Source of the DNA: Alphaproteobacteria bacterium
Lineage (GTDB): Bacteria > Pseudomonadota > Alphaproteobacteria > MPNO01 > UBA2964
Length of the DNA stretch: 52,729 nt
Assembly (NCBI GenBank): GCA_009377375.1
Contig: WHUE01000017.1
Coordinates: 1 to 52,729, forward strand
Reading direction: 5' to 3'
The position numbers were made by a program, and so were the translations under genes. This document shows, one piece after another, positions 46,970-52,729 of this stretch. The notes beneath the pieces are model-generated. The model was not told where the DNA came from. It saw only the letters and a list, made by a program, of their open reading frames with translations, and did not search any database. Numbering within the stretch: the first letter of the stretch is position 1; each line of letters begins with the position of its first letter.

Positions 46970-48763
46970 CTAGTACGTCCGCGCCTTGGGCGGCACGGCG
47001 TCGACCTCGTCGGTCAGGGTGTAGTTGTGCACCGGGCGGTAGTCGAAGCGGCTCTCGCCGGTCTTGTAGTCCAGCCAGACCACGGTGTGCTTCATCCAGT
47101 TCTCGTCGTCGCGGTCCGGGTAGTCCTCGCGCGCGTGTCCGCCCCGGCTTTCGGTGCGGTTGAGCGCGGAATGCAGGCTGACCACCGCCTGCTCCATCAG
47201 GTTGTCCAGCTCCAGCGTCTCGGCGAGGTCCGAGTTCCAGATGAGCGAGCGGTCCGACACCTTGATGTCGCCGCGCTTCGCCCAGACCTCGGCCATCAGG
47301 CGCTTGCCTTCCTCCAGGATCTCGCCGGTTCGGAAGACGGCGCAGTTGTTCTGCATCGTGCGCTGCATCTCGCCGCGCAGGGCTGCCGTCGGGATCGAGC
47401 CGCTGGCGTGGCGGCGGGCGTCGAACCGGTCCATCGTCGCCTCGCCCGCGCCGGCGGGCAGCGGCGGCACTGGCGTGCCCGGCCTGATCAGCTGGACGCA
47501 GCGATCCGCCGCGGCGCGGCCGAACACGACGAGGTCGAGCAGCGAGTTCGAGCCCAGCCGGTTGGCGCCGTGGACCGAGACGCAGGCCGCCTCGCCCACC
47601 GCCATCAGCCCGGGGATCACAGCATCCGGATCGCCCGCCTTCGGCTGCAGCGCCTCGCCCAGATAGTTGGTCGGCACCCCGCCCATGTTGTAGTGGACGG
47701 TCGGCAGAACCGGGATCGGCTCGCGCGTCGTGTCGACGCCGGCGAAGATGCGCGCGGTCTCCGAGATGCCCGGCAGCCGGGCATGGATGATTTCCGGATC
47801 CAGATGCTCCAGATGCAGATGGATGTAGTCCTTGTTCGGGCCGCAGCCGCGCCCCTCGCGCATCTCGATCGTCATCGAGCGGCTGACGACGTCGCGCGAG
47901 GCGAGATCCTTGGCGTTGGGCGCGTAGCGCTCCATGAAGCGCTCGCCCTCGGAATTGGTCAGGTACCCGCCCTCGCCGCGCGAGCCCTCGGTGATCAGCG
48001 CGCCGGCGCCATAGATGCCGGTGGGGTGGAACTGGATGAACTCCATGTCCTGCAGGGGCAGGCCCGCGCGCAGCACCATGGCGCTGCCGTCGCCGGTCTG
48101 GCTGTGCGCGCCGGTGCAGGAGAAGTAGCTGCGGCCGTAACCGCCGGTCGCCAGCACCACCATATGGGCGCGGAACCGGTGGATGGTGCCGTCGTCGAGG
48201 TTCCACGCCATCACGCCCCGCACCGCGCCGTCGTCGTCGGTGATCAGGTCGAGGCCGAAATACTCGATGAAGAACTCCGCCTGGTGGCGCATCGACTGCT
48301 GGTAGAGCGTGTGCAGGATGGCGTGGCCGGTGCGGTCGGCCGCCGCCGCGGTGCGGTGCGCCGCCGGGCCCTCGCCGTACTCGGTGGTCATGCCGCCGAA
48401 CGGGCGCTGATAGATCCGGCCGTCCTCGGTGCGCGAGAAGGGCACGCCGTAATGCTCCAGCTCGATGACGGCGGGCATCGCCTCCTTGCACATGTACTCG
48501 ATGGCGTCCTGGTCGCCGAGCCAGTCGGCGCCCTTCACCGTGTCGTAGAAATGCCAGCGCCAGTCGTCCTTGCCCATGTTGCCGAGCGCCGCCGAGATGC
48601 CGCCCTGCGCCGCGACCGTGTGGCTGCGGGTCGGGAACACCTTGGTGATGCAGGCGGTCTTGAGCCCCTTCACGGCCATGCCGAACGTCGCCCGCAGCCC
48701 CGCCCCGCCGGCGCCGAGCACGATGACGTCGTAGGAATGATCGATGATGTCGTAGGCGGCCAT
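46970..48763 (-). CDS. sdhA: succinate dehydrogenase flavoprotein subunit
   Basis: 597 residues. FAD motif [17 protein letters not shown]48 in [14 protein letters not shown] is the covalent FAD attachment site. The substrate-binding [21 protein letters not shown] and C-terminal [16 protein letters not shown] are typical. It oxidises succinate at the inner membrane and precedes sdhB. Confidence 0.98.
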   Translation of the reverse strand: MAAYDIIDHSYDVIVLGAGGAGLRATFGMAVKGLKTACITKVFPTRSHTVAAQGGISAALGNMGKDDWRWHFYDTVKGADWLGDQDAIEYMCKEAMPAVIELEHYGVPFSRTEDGRIYQRPFGGMTTEYGEGPAAHRTAAAADRTGHAILHTLYQQSMRHQAEFFIEYFGLDLITDDDGAVRGVMAWNLDDGTIHRFRAHMVVLATGGYGRSYFSCTGAHSQTGDGSAMVLRAGLPLQDMEFIQFHPTGIYGAGALITEGSRGEGGYLTNSEGERFMERYAPNAKDLASRDVVSRSMTIEMREGRGCGPNKDYIHLHLEHLDPEIIHARLPGISETARIFAGVDTTREPIPVLPTVHYNMGGVPTNYLGEALQPKAGDPDAVIPGLMAVGEAACVSVHGANRLGSNSLLDLVVFGRAAADRCVQLIRPGTPVPPLPAGAGEATMDRFDARRHASGSIPTAALRGEMQRTMQNNCAVFRTGEILEEGKRLMAEVWAKRGDIKVSDRSLIWNSDLAETLELDNLMEQAVVSLHSALNRTESRGGHAREDYPDRDDENWMKHTVVWLDYKTGESRFDYRPVHNYTLTDEVDAVPPKARTY

Positions 48764-48767
48764 GCGG

Positions 48768-49148
48768 TTATCCGGAAAACGCGATCTTGAGAACGGAGAA
48801 CGCCCCGATGACGGCGAGCGACGCCGCGGCGAACTTGGTGAGCGCGATCGAGGCGACGCGGAGCCACCTCGTATGGACGTAGTCCTCGATCACCACCTGC
48901 AGGCCGAGCCCGCCATGCCAGAAGGTGGCCGCGATCAGCAGCACCATCGGGATAGCGGTCAGCGGATCGCGCAGCCAGGCGACGACGGCGGCGTGATCGG
49001 CCCCGGCATGGACGGCGAGTTGCACGACCAGCCAGATTACGAGCGGCACCAGCGCGACCGCGGTCATGCGCTGGGTCCACCAGTGGCCCGCGCCTTCCCT
49101 GGCGGAGCCGAGGCCGCGGACCCGGCCGAGCTCGCTTCGCAGGCTCAT
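48768..49148 (-). CDS. sdhD: succinate dehydrogenase membrane anchor subunit
   Basis: 126 residues with three membrane helices. [18 protein letters not shown] opens the first and [15 protein letters not shown] carries the conserved His that faces heme and quinone. The ATG overlaps the sdhC stop (ATGA) and sdhA follows 4 bp later, so the operon is tightly coupled. Confidence 0.94.
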   Translation of the reverse strand: MSLRSELGRVRGLGSAREGAGHWWTQRMTAVALVPLVIWLVVQLAVHAGADHAAVVAWLRDPLTAIPMVLLIAATFWHGGLGLQVVIEDYVHTRWLRVASIALTKFAAASLAVIGAFSVLKIAFSG

Positions 49149-49543
49149 GACATCCCTCCCGCCGCGGCGCAGCCGGCGATCCAGGTGGCGGCGGTGAGCA
49201 GCAGCGACGCCGCCACGACGGCCCAGCCCGAGGCGGTCACCGTCGGCATGTCGAAACCGCGCCCCGAATCCCAGAACAGGTGCCGGATGCCGTTGCAGAG
49301 GTGATAGAAGAGGGCCCAGCTCCAGCCCAGAAGAAGAAGAAGCCCGATCCACGACCCCATGACGGACTGCACCGTCGCGAAGGGGCCGGGCCCGGCGGCG
49401 GCGGCGGCCAGCCACCACACCAGCAGCAGCGTGCCCGCGGTCAGCGCCACGCCCGTGATCCGGTGCAGGATCGACAGGACGGAGGTGATTTGCGGCTTGT
49501 AGACCTGGAGATGCGGAGAAAGTGGGCGGCTTCCCGTGCTCAT
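49145..49543 (-). CDS. sdhC: succinate dehydrogenase cytochrome b556 subunit
   Basis: 132 residues with three membrane helices. RPLSPHLQVYKPQITSVLSI and LHRITG are the family N-terminus and the heme-ligand His is in FYHLCNGIRHLFWD. The ATG giving MSTGSRPLSPH is preferred because homologs start there. In-frame starts at 49567 (ATG) and 49600 (GTG) would add residues not seen in homologs. It is the first gene of the operon. Confidence 0.94.
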   Translation of the reverse strand: MSTGSRPLSPHLQVYKPQITSVLSILHRITGVALTAGTLLLVWWLAAAAAGPGPFATVQSVMGSWIGLLLLLGWSWALFYHLCNGIRHLFWDSGRGFDMPTVTASGWAVVAASLLLTAATWIAGCAAAGGMS

Positions 49544-49604
49544 TACGCGCGCCTGGATGAACGACATGAAAATCCGGCGGGGCGGCTCCCCGCGCACCAC
49601 GAGG

Positions 49605-49632
49605 GTTTAGTCCCTCCATACGGCGTAGTCAA
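49605..49632 (-). promoter_or_regulatory. candidate promoter of sdhCDAB
   Basis: On the minus strand TTGACT (49627-49632) and CTAAAC (49605-49610) are 16 bp apart, about 60 bp upstream of sdhC. The -35 is near-consensus and the -10 is weak, as is common in alphaproteobacteria. A second TATATT-like stretch lies just upstream. Confidence 0.45.
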
Positions 49633-49711
49633 ATATATCGGCAAAACCCGCGCCGCGCCGCGCGTTGCCCCGCCCGCGCGGCCGCGCCGCCGGGCCCGGG
49701 CAGAGAGCCGG

Positions 49712-49732
49712 TGTGAATAAGATCGTGGATAA
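49712..49732 (-). promoter_or_regulatory. pair of DnaA-box-like sites in an AT-rich patch
   Basis: Read on the minus strand, 49720-49712 is TTATTCACA, a full match to the TTATNCACA DnaA box, and 49732-49724 is TTATCCACG, one mismatch. The two boxes are 12 bp apart, on one face of the helix, at the edge of a stretch (about 49710-49830) clearly richer in A+T than the surroundings. Regulation of a nearby promoter, or part of an origin, are both possible. Confidence 0.45.
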
Positions 49733-49867
49733 GATGTTCATGAAATGGGGAGTATAGAAGATTCTACTCACAAGAAATCGCGCCGGTTCATTCGATCATT
49801 ATTGCAGATCAAGCCCTATCACTTCACCATCCTCCTTACGCGAGAGCGCGGGGATCGTGCGCCGGCG

Positions 49868-50290
49868 CAGGAGGTCCTGCCACACCGGACCTCCTGTTTC
49901 GGAGAACGGTCCACCGGATCGACCAGGGCGGCAACGTCCTGGTTTCGAGCCGGGTGGGCGGACCGTGTCCCGGCCTCCCTTAGGGACGCGATCCGCTACT
50001 GGAAGGTCCCGTCTCGCCGCTAGGGATGGGCTTTCGCCCCCAAGGGCGCCTCCGCGCCGGACGGGGCGAGGCCGTTCCGGACCTTCCGGATGGGGATCGA
50101 CGCTACCCTGGCGTCCGTCCCGCGGGCGTGCGGCGGCTTGCCGAGGCCGCTGCCGCATCGCGGGGTGCCCGCCGCGCTCTCGCGACCAGGAGCCGGGCAA
50201 GAGGCCCTTCGGCTCCGAGACGCCGGGGACGTCCCTTTTCGCCGGGGACGGAGGGCTGCCATGGCCCGCCTCCCGGCGTCTCTATTTATC
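49868..50290 (+). ncRNA. candidate structured non-coding RNA, family unknown
   Basis: About 420 bp without credible coding sequence but with many strong helices: a perfect 10-bp stem (49868-49877 with 49887-49896), an 8-bp stem (49922-49929 with 49936-49943) under a 6-bp closing stem (49907-49912 with 49960-49965), a two-part stem (50122-50134 with 50152-50172), a 6+4-bp stem (50189-50216), and a perfect 11-bp long-range stem (50217-50227 with 50272-50282) ending in TATTTATC. I could not match RNase P, tmRNA, 6S or SRP RNA motifs. Strand is a guess from the T-rich 3' end. A decayed repeat is the main alternative. Confidence 0.4.
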
Positions 50291-50348
50291 GCCATCTGTC
50301 GACCGCTCATTTTTCCGCCGTATCCCCGTGACAGCGCGCCGCGTTTAC

Positions 50349-50362
50349 GGGAAAATGTTCCC
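50349..50362. promoter_or_regulatory. operator-like dyad touching the repressor start codon
   Basis: GGGAAAATGTTCCC, with 5-bp arms GGGAA/TTCCC and a 4-bp centre, ends at the base before the ATG. No Shine-Dalgarno is seen in this space. Such a placement suits autorepression by the LexA/CI-like protein it precedes. Confidence 0.5.
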
Positions 50363-50992
50363 ATGCTGAAACACGCCGACATATGGGCCGCGATCGACCG
50401 GCTGGCGGCGGAGCACGGGATGAGCGCCTCCGGCCTCGCCCGCCGCGCCGGGCTGGACGCGACCGCCTTCAACAAGTCGAAGCGCATCAACCCGCAGGGC
50501 AAGCCGCGCTGGCCGACGACGGAAAGCATCGCCCGCATCATGGAAGCGACGGGCGGCAACTTCGCCGATTTCGTCCGCGCCCTGGGGCCGTCCGGCGGCG
50601 CCGGCGCCCGGCGCTACCCGCTGATCGGCATGGCGCGGGCCGGCCGGGCCGGCTATTTCGACGACGCCGGCTACCCCGCCGGCCACGGCTGGGACGAGCT
50701 GGAGGGACCGGACATCGGCGACGCGGGGGCCTACGCGCTGCGCATCGCGGGCGATTCCATGGTCCCGGCCTTCCGCCCCGGCGACATCGTCATCGTCTCG
50801 CCCGAGGCACCGGTGCGGCGCGGCGACCGGGTCGTGGTCCGCACCCATGCCGGCGAGGTGATGGCCAAGGAGCTGCTGCGCCGCAACGCGCGCGAGGTGG
50901 CGCTGCGCTCCGTCAACGAGGCCTACGAGGACCTGACCTTCGCGGCGCGCGAGATCGACTGGATCGCCCGCATCGTCTGGGCGCGCCAGTAG
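50363..50992 (+). CDS. LexA/CI-like repressor with S24 self-cleavage domain
   Basis: 209 residues. An N-terminal helix-turn-helix (about 15-75, GLARRAGLDATAFNKSKR) is joined to an S24 peptidase domain with Ser132 (AGDSMVPAFRPGD) and Lys169 (GEVMAKELL), 37 residues apart exactly as in E. coli LexA (S119/K156). The protein should cleave itself on a RecA or other signal. The frame is open farther upstream, but the ATG follows an operator-like dyad and fits homologs. Regulon unknown; the frameshifted aminotransferase gene lies 30 bp downstream. Confidence 0.88.
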   Translation: MLKHADIWAAIDRLAAEHGMSASGLARRAGLDATAFNKSKRINPQGKPRWPTTESIARIMEATGGNFADFVRALGPSGGAGARRYPLIGMARAGRAGYFDDAGYPAGHGWDELEGPDIGDAGAYALRIAGDSMVPAFRPGDIVIVSPEAPVRRGDRVVVRTHAGEVMAKELLRRNAREVALRSVNEAYEDLTFAAREIDWIARIVWARQ

Positions 50993-51022
50993 CCGCGCCC
51001 GCCCGCGGGCGGAAGGACGGAC

Positions 51023-51888
51023 ATGGCGGACCATACCAACCCGGTCAGCTGGATCGACGGCGAATGGATCGCGGGCAACCCGGCGATCCTGGGCCCGATG
51101 AGCCACGCCACCTGGATGGCGTCGGTCGCGTTCGACGGCGCGCGCGCCTTCGGCCGGCTCGCGCCGGATCTCGGCCTGCACTGCGCCCGCGTCGTCCGCT
51201 CGGCCGAGGCGCTCGGCCTGGCCCCGCCGGTGACGGCGGCGGAGATCGAGGCGCTGGCCTGGGAGGGCATCGAGCGCTTCCCGGCCGACGCCGCACTCTA
51301 TATCCGCCCGCTGATCTACGCCGAGGAGGGCTTCGTCGTGCCGGTGCCGGGAAGCGCGAAATTCGTCCTCACCCTGTTCGAGGCGCCGATGCCGCCGCCG
51401 AAAGGCGTGCGCGCGACCCTCTCGCGCTGGCGCCGCCCCTCGCCGGAAACCGCGATCACCCAGGCCAAGACCGCCTCGCTCTACCCCAATGTCGCCCGCG
51501 CCCTGCGCGACGCCCGCGCGCAGGGATTCGACACCGCCGTGGTGCTGGACGGCAACGGCAACGTCGCCGAATTCGCCGCCGCCAATCTGTTCATGGCGAA
51601 GGACGGCCGCGTCGCGACGCCGGCGATCAACGGCACGTTCCTGAACGGCATCACCCGCCAGCGCGTCATCGCCCTGCTCCGCGCGGACGGCGCGGCCGTC
51701 GAGGAGCGCACCGTGACGCCGGCCGAGCTGCGCGAAGCCGACGAGCTGTTCGCCACCGGCAATACAGCAAGGTCGTCCCCTGCATCGGCTTCGAGGACCG
51801 CGCCCTCCAGCCCGGCCCCGTGTTCGAGCGGGCGCGGGCGCTGTATTTCGAATATGCCGAACGCGAGGGGGGACGCAAAGCCGGATGA
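51023..51888 (+). CDS. branched-chain-aminotransferase-like protein, frameshifted near the 3' end
   Basis: Fold-type IV PLP aminotransferase: N-terminal MSHATWMASVAFDGARAF and PLP Lys149 in TQAKTASLYPNVARAL. The frame is normal until residue 247 (ATGN, codon 51761-51763), where homologs continue YSKVVPCIGFEDR. That continuation is present in the next frame (QYSKVVPCIGFEDRALQPGP, ending AEREGGRKAG and a stop at 51888). A single missing T near 51762-51764 explains this. Read without repair, the frame ends at 51916 with a Ser/Arg-rich tail. The repaired protein would be 288 residues. Either a sequencing error or a real inactivating or altering mutation. Confidence 0.8.
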
Positions 51889-51898
51889 CGTCACGGGC

Positions 51899-51950
51899 GG
51901 CCTTCGCCACTTTTAAATTCTTCCTCTAATCGTCATGGTCGGCGAAGGCC
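51899..51950. repeat. first inverted-repeat element after the aminotransferase gene
   Basis: GGCCTTCGCC (51899-51908) and GGCGAAGGCC (51941-51950) are perfect 10-bp arms with a 32-bp centre. The right side (51932-51950) matches 18 of 19 bases of the left arm of the larger element 40 bp downstream, so this is a diverged or truncated copy of the same repeat. Confidence 0.75.
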
Positions 51951-51992
51951 ACTGCTGTCCGGTTTAAACGCTCTCCCCTTTCCCCTTTTCCC

Positions 51993-52091
51993 GTCGTGGT
52001 CGGCGAAGGCCGACCATCCACGCGTTTTTGCTTTTTCAAGCGCCTGAAAAACAAGACAAAACGTGGATGGTCGGCCTTCGCCGACCACGAC
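51993..52091. repeat. 30-bp perfect inverted repeat with nested inner hairpin
   Basis: Two perfect 30-bp arms (51993-52022, 52062-52091) flank 39 bp. Each arm itself contains the 7-bp dyad GGTCGGC-GAAG-GCCGACC. The 39-bp centre carries a further inverted pair, TTTTTCA and TGAAAAA, and near its ends CGTTTT and AAAACG. The whole element folds as one long hairpin. It sits between the aminotransferase-like gene and convergent lysS. It is probably a MITE- or REP-like family and may double as a bidirectional terminator. Confidence 0.85.
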
Positions 52092-52237
52092 GTGGGAAGG
52101 GAAGTTCGCGTCTACAATGGTCGGGAATGTCGCGACGCGAGAAAGTTCAGCGCTCTCCGGCCGACCCCACAAGTTAAACCGTACAGCAGTGGGTCGAGCC
52201 GGACCATGAGGGCTCTGCAGGTAACCGGGGCGCGCCC

Positions 52238-52729
52238 CTACCCCCGCGAAATATCCTCGCCCGCCAGCACCCGGCGGATCAGCGCCACCGTCTCGGCCTT
52301 GCCGAACAGGGCGATGAACGAGCCCATGCGCGGGCCCTGGTCGGTGCCGAGGAGGATTTCGTAGAGCGCGCGGAACCAGGCGCGCAAATCGGCGAAGGCG
52401 TCGCGCTTGCCGATCTCGTAGACCGCGTTCTGGATCGACTCGGCGTCGGCCGCGTCGGTCGCCTCCAGCGCGGCGGCGAGGTCTTCCAGCGCGGCGCGTT
52501 CGTCCCCGGTCGGCGCGCGGTAGGTCTTGCTGGGCTTCACGAAGTCCTGGTAGTAGGCGATGGCGTGATGCACCAGCCGGTCGAGGATCGGCGCGGTTTC
52601 CGGCGTCGCGTCCGGCGCGTAGCGGGTGATGAAGCCCCACAGGACCTTAGGGTCCTCGGTGTTGCACGCGCTGGCGAGGTTCAGCAGCAGGGCGAAGGTG
52701 ACATGGCCTTCCGGGGCCGGCGGCGCGCC
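52238..52729 (-). CDS. lysS: class I lysyl-tRNA synthetase, C-terminal part
   Basis: 163 residues run off the right edge of the window on the minus strand; the start and the HIGH/KMSKS-bearing catalytic core lie outside. The visible part is the helical anticodon-binding end: FALLLNLASACNTEDPKVLW, LDRLVHHAIAYYQDFVKP, KTYRAP and LRAWFRALYEILLG with QGPRMGSFIALFG. This matches class I LysRS, the form used by many alphaproteobacteria, not the class II enzyme. It is convergent with the aminotransferase-like gene. Confidence 0.92.
   Translation of the reverse strand, partial: GAPPAPEGHVTFALLLNLASACNTEDPKVLWGFITRYAPDATPETAPILDRLVHHAIAYYQDFVKPSKTYRAPTGDERAALEDLAAALEATDAADAESIQNAVYEIGKRDAFADLRAWFRALYEILLGTDQGPRMGSFIALFGKAETVALIRRVLAGEDISRG

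Noticed and set aside
49868-50290. RNase P RNA, tmRNA, SRP RNA or group II intron in the structured region
   Set aside because: The GAGGAAAGTCC core of RNase P, a tag-coding frame or GGTTCGAATCC arm of tmRNA, the GGAAGCAGCC of SRP RNA and an intron domain V were looked for on both strands and not found.
49799-50369. Open frames of 133 (minus) and 170 (plus) residues in the hairpin-rich region
   Set aside because: They are Arg/Gly/Pro-rich, have no homology I recognise, and follow the helices rather than codon bias.

Overview
The window is a G+C-rich, densely packed chromosomal segment from an alphaproteobacterium. A Rhodospirillales-like or related marine or halotolerant lineage fits best. 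The evidence is gene order (rplU-rpmA-obgE-proB-proA-nadD-rsfS-rlmH-gpmI-envC-ctpA-rppH; mdh-sucC-sucD-sucA-sucB-lpd; sdhC-sdhD-sdhA-sdhB; atpH-A-G-D-C without Fo genes), a class I lysyl-tRNA synthetase, and the ready use of GTG/TTG starts. The assignment rests on recognised protein families and gene order only; no rRNA or tRNA gene was seen.

Layout. 0-12.3 kb (+): ribosomal proteins L21/L27 behind a strong sigma70-type promoter, Obg GTPase, proline synthesis (proB, proA), NAD synthesis (nadD), ribosome silencing and modification (rsfS, rlmH), glycolysis (gpmI), and an envelope group (EnvC-like amidase activator, CtpA protease, divergent polysaccharide deacetylase) ending in rppH. 12.3-26.7 kb (-): a di-iron ferritin-like protein, amtB then a PII gene, the F1 ATP synthase operon, a four-gene Anbu proteasome-like / transglutaminase / alpha-E / circularly permuted ATP-grasp operon, and priA. 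26.8-31 kb (+): transaldolase-family enzyme, DUF484, xerC, and two tandem TauD/TfdA-type dioxygenases. 31-43.5 kb (-): an MFS transporter, a small membrane protein, the 2-oxoglutarate dehydrogenase / succinyl-CoA synthetase / malate dehydrogenase cluster, and a BCCT-family osmolyte transporter. 44-46 kb (+): two methyltransferases that together should convert glycine to glycine betaine, then a small SelW-like gene read through an in-frame UGA. 46-49.6 kb (-): succinate dehydrogenase. 49.6-52.7 kb: a long non-coding stretch with DnaA-box-like sites and many perfect hairpins, a LexA/CI-type self-cleaving repressor, a frameshifted branched-chain-aminotransferase-like gene, large inverted repeats, and the 3' end of class I lysS.

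How it works together. The core is central metabolism: half of the TCA cycle plus F1 ATPase, with ammonium uptake and PII control beside it. The osmoprotection block pairs betaine import (BCCT, TTG start with a strong SD) with de novo betaine synthesis, divergently arranged around a 503-bp control region.

The most interesting items are the probable SelW-like selenoprotein, which ordinary ORF calling misses; the structured non-coding region at about 49.87-50.29 kb with neighbouring DnaA-box-like sites; the Anbu operon; and two kinds of inverted-repeat elements (around sdhB and before lysS). No CRISPR array, transposase or prophage gene was seen.
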